DNA of 62,299 bases. Origin: Bacteroidota bacterium. Lineage in GTDB: Bacteria; Bacteroidota; Bacteroidia; Chitinophagales; Saprospiraceae. Of this stretch, positions 55,409-62,299 are shown piece after piece; positions within the stretch are counted from its first letter, which is position 1, and each line of letters begins with the position of its first letter. A model generated the notes under the pieces. That model did not search any database and had not been told where the DNA came from. It saw nothing but the letters and a program-made list of their open reading frames with translations. Both the position numbers and the translations under genes were made by a program. The DNA is taken from the NCBI GenBank assembly GCA_029557915.1, contig JAKQHS010000052.1, forward strand, positions 1 through 62,299. Reading direction: 5' to 3'.

Positions 55409-55879
55409 TCAATATTTTATACCCGCCTTTTTGAAAATAAAATGCATCAGCCAGGCGGGGCCAATCAATAAAAATTGCAGGTCATCCAGGAAGGAGGGTT
55501 TTTTGCCTTCGATCTTATGGCCTATAAATTGGCCGATCCAGGCTACCACAAAAAGGATGATGGAAAATAGGGCCAGCCCCGAATAGGAGCGGTCCATGGC
55601 CAGGTAAATCTTGTGATTTCCCCAGAGCAGGAGGTAGGCGATCAGGCAGAAGCCTAAAAACATGGTTACCGATAAACGGAGATAATAAATCATGGCCCCC
55701 AGCAGCAAAAAGCCCGCCCAGTTGAGAATAAAATCCCGAGTAACCGGAAAGGGAATGGATTTGAGCAGTCCCACCAGGCTAAACATGATGGCGGGGACAC
55801 AAATCCAGTGGATCAGCTTATTGGTCTTGTTGGTATGGCTTTCCCCGTATTTGTCCAGCAGCCATTGCAAATCTTTCAT
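55409..55879 (-). CDS. DUF962/Mpo1-like membrane protein
   Basis: 156 residues from ATG 55879 (a longer frame starts at 55945). The family signature is DLQWLLDKYGESHTNKTNK and LIHWICVPAIM, with histidines in SHTNKTNKLIHW and a late IGHKIEGKKPSFLDDLQFLL. There are four transmembrane helices. Yeast Mpo1 is a 2-hydroxy fatty-acid dioxygenase of this family; a role in hydroxy-fatty-acid breakdown is inferred. Convergent with lpdA, divergent from the NIPSNAP gene. Confidence 0.88.
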   Translation of the reverse strand: MKDLQWLLDKYGESHTNKTNKLIHWICVPAIMFSLVGLLKSIPFPVTRDFILNWAGFLLLGAMIYYLRLSVTMFLGFCLIAYLLLWGNHKIYLAMDRSYSGLALFSIILFVVAWIGQFIGHKIEGKKPSFLDDLQFLLIGPAWLMHFIFKKAGIKY

Positions 55880-55961
55880 CGGCAAGGAGTTTGTGATCCA
55901 CAAGATAACCAATCGGAGCGATTTCTTTGTAGCTTTAGCGCCCACTTAATCCAGAAAGAAA

Positions 55962-56714
55962 ATGATATTGTTTCTTACGCTTTTAGGCTTTATTCTCAGC
56001 GCTGATTCACCCATTGCCGTTGCTGCAAAAAAAGAGAACCGGGTCTTTGAACTCAGGATTTACCATTGCGAACCGGGTAAGCTGAATGACCTGATTGCCC
56101 GTTTCCAAAACCATACCACCAGCCTTTTTGAAAAACACGGGATGACCAATATCGGTTACTGGGTGCCCATGAAAGAAGACAACCAAAGTTTGTATTATGT
56201 TTTGGCCTACCCGGACCTGCCCTCCCGGGAAGCCAGTTGGAAATCGTTTTCCGCGGACCCTACCTGGAACGAAGTGCGCAAGAAATCCGAGGAACAGGGC
56301 AAAATCGTAAAGTCCGTGGAATCGGTGTTTATGAACCCGGAGGATTTTTCCCCCGCCATTCGCCCCAAAGCCTCAAAAAAAGAAAGGGTGTTTGAGCTGA
56401 GAATATATACCTGCCATCCCGGACGCCTTCCCGCCCTTGAAAAACGCTTCCGCGACCATACCCTGAAACTTTTTAAGAAACACGGCATGACCAATATTGC
56501 CTATTGGAAAAGCGTGGAAAAGGATGGCCAGCAACCCAGGCTGATCTATTTCCTGGCTCATGAAAGTGAACCGGCGGGCAAGGCTTCTTTTGCCAGTTTT
56601 GGCAAGGACCCGGAATGGATCCGGGTAAGGGACGAGTCGGAAAAAGACGGGAAGATTGTGCAGAAGCTGGAATCCATCTATATGAAGGCCCTCCCCTTCT
56701 CTGCCTACCGCTGA
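55962..56714 (+). CDS. Secreted double NIPSNAP-domain protein
   Basis: 250 residues. A signal peptide (LFLTLLGFILSADSPIAVA) precedes two tandem NIPSNAP domains of about 100 residues each. Both begin with RVFELRIY and C(H/E)PG, and both contain HGMTNI(G/A)YW, so the second is an internal duplication of the first. NIPSNAP proteins are dimeric ferredoxin-like folds; in bacteria their role is unknown. The domains are clearly similar, suggesting a fused dimer. Start ATG 55962. Convergent with the TerC gene. Confidence 0.9.
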   Translation: MILFLTLLGFILSADSPIAVAAKKENRVFELRIYHCEPGKLNDLIARFQNHTTSLFEKHGMTNIGYWVPMKEDNQSLYYVLAYPDLPSREASWKSFSADPTWNEVRKKSEEQGKIVKSVESVFMNPEDFSPAIRPKASKKERVFELRIYTCHPGRLPALEKRFRDHTLKLFKKHGMTNIAYWKSVEKDGQQPRLIYFLAHESEPAGKASFASFGKDPEWIRVRDESEKDGKIVQKLESIYMKALPFSAYR

Positions 56715-56724
56715 TCCGGCAGCC

Positions 56725-57675
56725 TTATTCCTTTTCCGTTTTTTTATTGATCGAAGTGACGATCCCGGTCCCGAGAATTACAAGGATGATGAGCAGGGCG
56801 AAGCCGCTGGGAATATGGTAAAAATGGCTGATCAGCATTTTTATCCCGATAAAGAGGAGGATGACGATCAGGGAAGTCTTGAGATAAACAAATTTCTCCA
56901 ACAAACCGGTGAGCAGGAAAAACATGCTCCTCAGGCCCAGAATGGCAAAGATATTGGAAGTGAAGATCAGGAACTCGTCCCGCGTGATGGCGAAGATGGC
57001 CGGTATGGAATCAAAGGCAAAAATGACGTCCACGATATTGACCACCAGGAAGGTCAGGAACAGGGGCGTGGCGTGCCAATGACCGGAAACCTTGGTAAAA
57101 AAATGGTCTTCCTTGTAATAATGCACCATGCGCATCCATTTGCGCAGCCAGATCACCAGGGGCATTTCTTCGATGTTCAGCGCATCGTCCCCGGATACCC
57201 ACATGCGGTAAGCCGAATAAATGATGATCACGGCGAATACATACTCTATCCAGAAAAACCGCTGAACCAGCAGGACGCCGCCAAAAATCATCAGGCCCCT
57301 TAACAGGAGGGCGATCAGGATCCCCCAAAAAAGGACCCGGTACTGGGATTGGGCAGGCACATTGAAGTACCGGAAAACCAGGGCAAACACAAATAAATTG
57401 TCCACACTCAGGGACAATTCCACCAGGTAACCGGAAAGATATTCGGTGAGGGCCGCTCCCCCCGCCTTTGCCTCACCAATTTCGAGTCCGATGCCAAACC
57501 AGTGATGGGTATAGGCGAAAAAAACGAAAATGCTGAAAGAAAGCCCTATCGAAACCCAGATGATGGAATTCCGGGTCGCTTCATGCGGGGTGAGGATCTG
57601 CGTGCCTTTGTTCAATATACCCAAATCCAATGCGAGCAAGCCGGTCAACAGCAAGCCAAAGATGATCCATATCAT
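56725..57675 (-). CDS. TerC family integral membrane protein
   Basis: 316 residues with at least seven transmembrane helices and the TerC family acidic motifs: ELSLSVDNLFVFALVF and FAFDSIPAIFAITRDEFLIF, plus LGLRSMFFLLTG. TerC/Alx proteins take part in metal-ion (manganese) or tellurite resistance and export; the substrate here is inferred to be a divalent metal. A TAACTTTG box on the minus strand (57694-57687) lies 11 nt upstream. It stands alone. Confidence 0.9.
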   Translation of the reverse strand: MIWIIFGLLLTGLLALDLGILNKGTQILTPHEATRNSIIWVSIGLSFSIFVFFAYTHHWFGIGLEIGEAKAGGAALTEYLSGYLVELSLSVDNLFVFALVFRYFNVPAQSQYRVLFWGILIALLLRGLMIFGGVLLVQRFFWIEYVFAVIIIYSAYRMWVSGDDALNIEEMPLVIWLRKWMRMVHYYKEDHFFTKVSGHWHATPLFLTFLVVNIVDVIFAFDSIPAIFAITRDEFLIFTSNIFAILGLRSMFFLLTGLLEKFVYLKTSLIVILLFIGIKMLISHFYHIPSGFALLIILVILGTGIVTSINKKTEKE

Positions 57676-57686
57676 AAATGAGGCGC

Positions 57687-57694
57687 CAAAGTTA
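57687..57694 (-). promoter_or_regulatory. -7 box (TAACTTTG) of the TerC gene
   Basis: Minus-strand TAACTTTG, 11 nt before the start codon. No matching -33 box at the usual spacing. Confidence 0.4.
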
Positions 57695-57936
57695 AAAATT
57701 TTGAAGGCTGTGCATTGGAATTAAACCCAAATCATGCAATAGAGTTTCGTAATGAAAGCCGGAAGGCCAATAAAGACTGGCGCTCCCGGACTATTTTTAC
57801 CGCTAACATAGGCACTCCTATAGTGAGGATAAAAATGGGAGGCCGACCTAAATCATAAATCAAACTATTCGGCCGGGAAGTGTCAGTATTTGCAGGCATT
57901 CCGGCTTGTAATAGAAAATCTGTTGCATGGTTTGGG

Positions 57937-60012
57937 TTAAACCCTGAGCCACCTGAGCCGGAGCGAATTGCCTACCACCACCAGGTCGGAAAAGGCCATG
58001 AACAGGACCCCCCACATGGGATTGAGATAACCCAGGGCCGCCAGGGGAATGGCCACGATATTATATGAAAAGGCCCAGAAGAGGTTTTGCCTGATGACGG
58101 CCAGGGTGTGTTTGGCTATGCGCATGGCTTTTGTAAACGTAGCCAACCGATCGTTTAGCAGGACCACCTGGGAGGATTGTACGGCCGCATGGCTTGCCTC
58201 CGCAAAGGATACCCCGATATCGGCGAGGCTCAGGGCAGGGGCATCGTTGATGCCGTCCCCGACCATGGCCGTCATGCCTTTTTTCTTATAATTTTCAATC
58301 CGGGCGGCCTTCTGTTCCGGCATAACCCTGGCCTGCCAGTCCTCGATGCCCAGCTGGCCGGCCACTTCCTTCACCTTTTCTTCACTGTCCCCGGACAACA
58401 AAACCGGCCGGATGTGGTGGTTATGCAAGTGCCGGATGTGTTCCACGGCCTGGTCCTTGAGACTGTCCCTGGATTCAAGGTATGCCACCAGTTCCCCCTC
58501 CCGAAGGATTTCTATCTTCGAATGTTGCGGAGACCACCCGATTTTCCATGAAACCCCATTACTTTCGACGGCTTCGAGGCCTGAGCCTTTGACTTCTTTA
58601 ACGGTCATAGCGGGCGGATCGAGCGTATAAGTTGCGGAAAGGAAACGGGTCACGGCACGGGCTAAAGGATGTGAAGACCTGGATTCCATGGCATAGAGGG
58701 CATTGGCAATCGTGATTTCCATGCCGGGTTTTAAGGCTTGTAGTTTGATTTCCGGATGGGTAAGGGTACCTGTTTTGTCGAAAATGACGGTCTTGACTTT
58801 ACCCAGGGCTTCCAGGGTGGAACCGCCTTTGATCAAAATGCCCTGCCGCATAGCCTTGCCCAGTCCGACAACGATCGCGGTAGGCGTAGCCAATCCCATG
58901 GCGCATGGACAGGATATCACCAGGACGGCGATGGACCGGATGACGGACTGGCTGAGCGAAACATCAAGTAATAAAAAATTCAATAAGAAAGACAGAAGGC
59001 TGATGGCCAGGATCAGGGGTACAAAGACCGCGCTGATGCGGTCGGCGGTTTTTTGTATGGGTGCTTTGGCATGGCTGGCGGCTTTAACCAATTCGATGAT
59101 TCGACCCAGGGCCGTGTGTTCTCCGGTCTGGGTCACTTTTACAATAAAATTTCCGGCAAGGACCTGGCTGGATCCAATCAAAGGATCCCCCTTTTTCCTC
59201 GGCACGGGACTGCTTTCCCCGGTGATCAGGGATTCGTCCACTAGTCCTTCCCCGTTGAGGATTACGGCATCCGTCGGGACGGCATCCCCTTCATTGACAA
59301 GCAATAAGTCACCTCTTTTAAGTTCGTCGACGGGGATTTTCACCAGGGCACCGGAGGGCATTTGCATCATTCCAAATTCCGCCCGGAGTTTACTGAGCTC
59401 ATCGATAGACTGGGTCGTTCTTTTGACGGCCAGGTGCTCCATATAATTTCCCAGTAAAAGAAGGGCCAGAATGCTGGCTGCCGTCTCGAAAAAGATCATG
59501 TCCGGCTGGCCCAGAAACCAGCCCAGCAGGCTGTAAACCAGGGCGGCCAGGGCACCCAGGCAGATGGTTACATCCATATTGGGATTGCCGGCCCAGACCG
59601 AACGGAACGCACCGGGCAGAAAGCGTCTGAAGCCGATAGACATGGCCGGCAAGGCAAAAAGAAATTGTAATAAGGGCGATTGGAGCCAGTGGAAAAGACC
59701 TGGGAATACATGGTGAAAGATCAGCGGGAGGGTAAAAAGCAGGCTGATGATCAGTTCCTGCTTTATGGAAAGTTTTCTTCCCTGCTTTTCCGGCGCCTGG
59801 ATCACTTTATATCCCAGGCGGTCAATGCCCCGGATCACTTGTTGGAGATCCAGGGAGGGCGAGGCTTTGAATTCCACCTGCCCGTCGATGTGGTTGACCC
59901 TTGCCTCCGGCAGGCCGCTTTTCTCAAGATATCTTTCAATCGTAGCCGCGCACCCGGTACAGGTCATCCCCTCCACTTTCAGTTTTATCGTGCCGGAAGA
60001 TCCGTCCATCAT
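57937..60012 (-). CDS. copA: Copper-translocating P-type ATPase
   Basis: 691 residues. N-terminal heavy-metal-associated domain with M-x-C-x2-C (C18 and C21 in GMTCTGCAA); then eight transmembrane helices; actuator TGES; the CPC ion-binding motif C368-P369-C370 in VISCPCAMGLATPTA; phosphorylation site D412 in FDKTGTLTHPE; HP motif in RSSHPLARAV; GDGINDAPALS hinge; and SYNIVAIP in helix 7. These mark a Cu+ pump of the P1B-1 type. Helix 8 reads MAFSDLVVVGNSLRL, where the usual second serine of M-x2-S-S is aspartate. A TTGTTTAAACAA palindrome overlaps the start codon. Confidence 0.92.
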   Translation of the reverse strand: MMDGSSGTIKLKVEGMTCTGCAATIERYLEKSGLPEARVNHIDGQVEFKASPSLDLQQVIRGIDRLGYKVIQAPEKQGRKLSIKQELIISLLFTLPLIFHHVFPGLFHWLQSPLLQFLFALPAMSIGFRRFLPGAFRSVWAGNPNMDVTICLGALAALVYSLLGWFLGQPDMIFFETAASILALLLLGNYMEHLAVKRTTQSIDELSKLRAEFGMMQMPSGALVKIPVDELKRGDLLLVNEGDAVPTDAVILNGEGLVDESLITGESSPVPRKKGDPLIGSSQVLAGNFIVKVTQTGEHTALGRIIELVKAASHAKAPIQKTADRISAVFVPLILAISLLSFLLNFLLLDVSLSQSVIRSIAVLVISCPCAMGLATPTAIVVGLGKAMRQGILIKGGSTLEALGKVKTVIFDKTGTLTHPEIKLQALKPGMEITIANALYAMESRSSHPLARAVTRFLSATYTLDPPAMTVKEVKGSGLEAVESNGVSWKIGWSPQHSKIEILREGELVAYLESRDSLKDQAVEHIRHLHNHHIRPVLLSGDSEEKVKEVAGQLGIEDWQARVMPEQKAARIENYKKKGMTAMVGDGINDAPALSLADIGVSFAEASHAAVQSSQVVLLNDRLATFTKAMRIAKHTLAVIRQNLFWAFSYNIVAIPLAALGYLNPMWGVLFMAFSDLVVVGNSLRLRWLRV

Positions 60013-60023
60013 TGTTTAAACAA
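60012..60023. promoter_or_regulatory. 12-bp perfect palindrome at the copA start
   Basis: TTGTTTAAACAA, perfectly palindromic, overlaps the first base of the copA ATG. It could bind a regulator, but palindromes of this size also occur by chance in A+T-rich spacers. Confidence 0.3.
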
Positions 60024-60145
60024 ACAGGCAATATAAAAAGTTATCCCTCATCAGGAGGCCGGATAAAACTAACGGTTTTCTTCCATCTCCTTCTTCAACC
60101 CATAAAAAGTACTTTTAAAAATACCAGGGATTCCCCCAGCCGACA

Positions 60146-60176
60146 TTTGAGATAAAAACAGAAAATGGTATCTTTG
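60146..60176 (+). promoter_or_regulatory. Promoter of tRNA-His, TTTG-N19-TATCTTTG
   Basis: TTTG at 60146-60149 and TATCTTTG at 60169-60176, 19 nt apart, a full consensus match. The tRNA starts 31-32 nt after the -7 box. Confidence 0.75.
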
Positions 60177-60207
60177 CAGCGCTTTTGACCAAAACAAAAG
60201 TGAACTG

Positions 60208-60281
60208 GTGAATGTAGCTCAGCTGGTTAGAGCATCAGATTGTGGTTCTGAGGGTCGCGGGTTCGAATCCCGTCTTTCACC
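60208..60281 (+). tRNA. trnH: tRNA-His (anticodon GTG)
   Basis: Cloverleaf: acceptor 60208-60214 with 60274-60280, D-arm GCTC/GAGC, anticodon loop TTGTGGT with GTG at positions 34-36, T-arm GCGGG-TTCGAAT-CCCGT. Discriminator C73 and an encoded G at 60207 as G-1 are the histidine identity elements. The acceptor stem has a U6-U67 mismatch. CCA is not encoded. Flanked by a matching promoter and terminator. Confidence 0.95.
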
Positions 60282-60289
60282 CCTCCAAG

Positions 60290-60321
60290 GCCCGGGTTAA
60301 AAAGATCCGGGCTTTTTTTTT
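60290..60321 (+). terminator. Rho-independent terminator after tRNA-His
   Basis: GCCCGG (60290-60295) pairs with CCGGGC (60307-60312) around an A-rich loop, then nine T. Confidence 0.85.
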
Positions 60322-60352
60322 GAATCAAACAGGAGGTATCCGGCGGATCCTT

Positions 60353-62299
60353 TTAGTTTATAACCGCGAACCTGGACACAAATTCATTTTCACCGGATTT
60401 GACCCGCAGCAGGTAGATGCCCGGATCCCATTGCGGCAAGGGGATCCTCCAGTTTGGCCCTGAGGGGTGGGCGCTTGCAGAAAGGAGGATTTGGCCATCT
60501 ATGCTGCTGAATATAAATCGCACCTCCCGGGAAGGCACAGGACCCTTCCACTCTATATTCAGGAAGCGGTTTGCCGGATTGGGAAATATCCTGAATGGTT
60601 GAACCGCCTGATCCCGGGTGGCAACCGTGAGGATCACCGCGCGCACCGGCACCCTGGGACTAGCACAAACCAGGTCCTGGTAGGCCAGTTCCCAATCGTA
60701 GAAATAATAATAATTGCCCGCCCCGGCATTGGTCGCGTAAATAGATACCGGGCCGCCTTTAAGGGGGAAGCCCACCTCTCCTTCCGTGCGGTATAATTTC
60801 GGGGACCTGGAGCCGAATTGTTTTATCGAAACCTCCTCATTGGCAGCCAGGGCATAACCGTCCCCCGGCGGCAGGTTGAAATTGAGGATTACCCGGCTTT
60901 CCCCGGCTTCAATCCGAACCAGTTTACTCGCGAGGATCTCCCCCGCGGCGTTCAATAAATCTATCTGGCGAAGGGCCGGGGTGTCCGCATAAACTTTTAC
61001 GGATTTCAGGACGCTGGCTTGCTTCACATCAAACAGCAGCCTGCCGCTGAAATTGTTTGCATGAAATTTCGTGGTCCCCGAGTGCTCCTTAAGTCCAACG
61101 TTGAATTTCGCCCCGGGAAGGGTCAGCACCGACTGGGCGTAAAAAGTGGTGGTCTTGTCGAGTGGGGTTTGAATGAAATAGGTATTTCCAAAGGCCAGCG
61201 GGGAACCGCCGGACGGTTCGGCATACCATACGATGGATTCCCCTTCAGCTCTTAGTGTGGCTTTGGCGAAAGGCCCAATGGTATCGTTTCGTCCGATGAC
61301 CTCGGAAGGAATGATGGTTCGAAGCCTCACCGTATCCGATTGAACGGGGACACAGCTTTCACTCACCCGCCCGAAATAGGGACCGGGTGCGGAGACCTGG
61401 ATTGTTTTTGAAGTGTCCCCGGTATTCCAGAGCACGGAAAGGTTGGTTTCCAACCGTAAACTGGCGGAGGTCCCGGCACAGATCACCGTATCGGAAGCCT
61501 GGATGCGGTGTTCCCCTATCGGGCCCGACCCGATGTATAAACGATTGGAAAAAATCCGGCATCCTTCAAGCGTGGTCATGGCCAACTGGTATTCTCCCGC
61601 TTTGCGCACAGTGAGCGATCTCGTTTTTTCTCCCCCTGACCACTCATAGTTGCCGTTGACGGGAGCGGTGATCACGATGCTGTCCCCCGTGGTACAGAGG
61701 TTCCCGCCTTTGAGGTCGGGGTCGAAGGCAAAGCATGCTTTTTGTTTTACAATCAGGATCCGGTCGATAAAAGGTTCCTGGATCACTTCGCGGTATTTGT
61801 CGGGCCACCTTATGACGAGGGAATCGACTTTGGTGCGGCTGCCCAAACCAAAATGCATCGTCAAGGATTGACTCGTCCCATAACTCACCCCGGAATGAAT
61901 TTCCCTGGCAATTTTGTAATTGCCGGAATGAAGGCTTATCCGGGCCCCTACCGCACTTTTATTCGGCATCAAACCTTCCAGGCGCACTTTCAAATAATGG
62001 TTTGCATGAGGACTGGTATTCAGCCATAAGGCATCCGGCCGGTGAGAAGGCTTGTTAAAAACCAAACCATAACCTGCATAGATATCCATACGTCCGTCGT
62101 GGTTGAGGTCCCCGACCCCAAAAGATTCTATTTGTTGCGGGCCGAAGACCTGTGCGGGGGCCGCTTCAAATTGATGGTTTCCGCGATTGAGATACAACTG
62201 GTGCTTGCTTCCCGCAATGAGGAGATCAAGCATGCCGTCATTGTCAAAATCCACCCAGGCGGCCTGCACCCCGGCTCCATCGTATTGGATCCCGGTGCC
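60353..62299 (-). CDS. Secreted FG-GAP/ASPIC-UnbV protein with T9SS sorting domain, N-terminus beyond window
   Basis: The frame is open to the right edge: residues before the apparent GTG at 62269 read on as GTGIQYDGAGVQ, so the gene continues outside the window; at least 648 residues are visible. Seen in order: FG-GAP/VCBS calcium-loop repeats (DFDNDGMLDL, DLNHDGRMDI), an ASPIC/UnbV domain (HANHYLKVRLEG, VGARISLHSG, LGSRTKVDSLVIRWP), Ig-like beta segments, and a C-terminal T9SS type A sorting domain (RIFPNPANRFLNIEW, ending GIYLLRVKSGENEFVSRFAV). It is exported by the type IX system and attached to or released from the surface; PorT of that system is encoded at 28044-28751. Function is probably adhesion or surface binding. 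Confidence 0.88.
   Translation of the reverse strand, partial: GTGIQYDGAGVQAAWVDFDNDGMLDLLIAGSKHQLYLNRGNHQFEAAPAQVFGPQQIESFGVGDLNHDGRMDIYAGYGLVFNKPSHRPDALWLNTSPHANHYLKVRLEGLMPNKSAVGARISLHSGNYKIAREIHSGVSYGTSQSLTMHFGLGSRTKVDSLVIRWPDKYREVIQEPFIDRILIVKQKACFAFDPDLKGGNLCTTGDSIVITAPVNGNYEWSGGEKTRSLTVRKAGEYQLAMTTLEGCRIFSNRLYIGSGPIGEHRIQASDTVICAGTSASLRLETNLSVLWNTGDTSKTIQVSAPGPYFGRVSESCVPVQSDTVRLRTIIPSEVIGRNDTIGPFAKATLRAEGESIVWYAEPSGGSPLAFGNTYFIQTPLDKTTTFYAQSVLTLPGAKFNVGLKEHSGTTKFHANNFSGRLLFDVKQASVLKSVKVYADTPALRQIDLLNAAGEILASKLVRIEAGESRVILNFNLPPGDGYALAANEEVSIKQFGSRSPKLYRTEGEVGFPLKGGPVSIYATNAGAGNYYYFYDWELAYQDLVCASPRVPVRAVILTVATRDQAVQPFRIFPNPANRFLNIEWKGPVPSREVRFIFSSIDGQILLSASAHPSGPNWRIPLPQWDPGIYLLRVKSGENEFVSRFAVIN

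Noticed and set aside
57676-57936. Manganese (yybP-ykoY) riboswitch in front of the TerC gene
   Set aside because: The 261-nt gap holds only weak palindromes and a TAnnTTTG box just 11 nt before the gene, leaving no room for a riboswitch leader.

Overview
The window reads as a chromosomal segment of a Bacteroidota bacterium, most likely from the Saprospiria/Chitinophagia side of the phylum. The lineage is inferred from gene content. Supporting signs are many TAnnTTTG promoter boxes of the Bacteroidota sigma factor type (some with a TTTG box 19-21 nt upstream), few Shine-Dalgarno sequences, a PorT-type type IX secretion (T9SS) gene, a secreted FG-GAP/ASPIC protein with a T9SS C-terminal sorting domain, futalosine-route menaquinone genes, a TonB-dependent receptor, and an SDR-type threonine dehydrogenase next to kbl. 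Base composition is balanced to slightly G+C-rich in housekeeping genes. It is visibly more A+T-rich in the transposase at the left end and in the CHAT gene pair.

Layout. 1-1.4 kb: 5' part of an insertion sequence, with an intact DDE transposase that runs off the left edge. 1.5-6 kb: DUF721 gene and recF (minus), then pdhA and a membrane-anchored TPR protein (plus), and a coiled-coil protein (minus). 6-9.4 kb: large TonB-dependent receptor with a terminator. 9.4-11.2 kb: HD-domain protein, MORN-like lipoprotein and a small HsdR-N type nuclease-fold protein, tightly packed. 11.2-15.9 kb: tdh, an S9 peptidase and kbl, a threonine-catabolism operon. 15.9-18.9 kb (minus): rimO, membrane protein, msrB, secreted protein. 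18.9-22.6 kb: outer-membrane protein, mqnE-mqnA (minus), alpha/beta hydrolase. 22.6-27.2 kb (minus): GNAT, TPR protein, gyrA. 27.3-30.5 kb: ubiE/menG-porT, acpH (minus), ychF. 30.7-35.9 kb: ilvD-ilvB-ilvN-ilvC branched-chain amino-acid operon. 36.1-42.3 kb: two tandem paralogous TPR-CHAT proteases. 42.3-48.9 kb: M1 peptidase, GNATs, DUF6580 membrane protein, and a coaD-pruA-pduO-GNAT operon (minus). 49-53.8 kb: two secreted/lipoprotein genes, class III adenylate cyclase and an FAD amine-oxidase-like enzyme. 54-60 kb: lpdA, DUF962, NIPSNAP, TerC, copper ATPase. 60.2 kb: tRNA-His with promoter and terminator. 60.35-62.3 kb: T9SS cargo protein, truncated by the right edge.

How the genes connect: pdhA and lpdA encode two parts of the pyruvate dehydrogenase complex; mqnE, mqnA and ubiE/menG are three steps to menaquinone; PorT and the sorting-domain protein at the right end are T9SS machinery and cargo; tdh plus kbl turn threonine into glycine and acetyl-CoA.

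The least ordinary signals are: (1) the tandem CHAT genes, which share a 224-nt block with only three mismatches inside otherwise diverged sequence, as expected of gene conversion, and whose products look exported and membrane-anchored; (2) four arrays of a 7-bp G/C-A-G-cored repeat, each starting at or near the stop codon of a gene and in its sense orientation; (3) two genes whose homologous N-termini lie upstream of any ATG. No stretch above 300 bases is free of genes. The largest gaps are 57676-57936, 35882-36096, 30520-30719 and 27165-27363.
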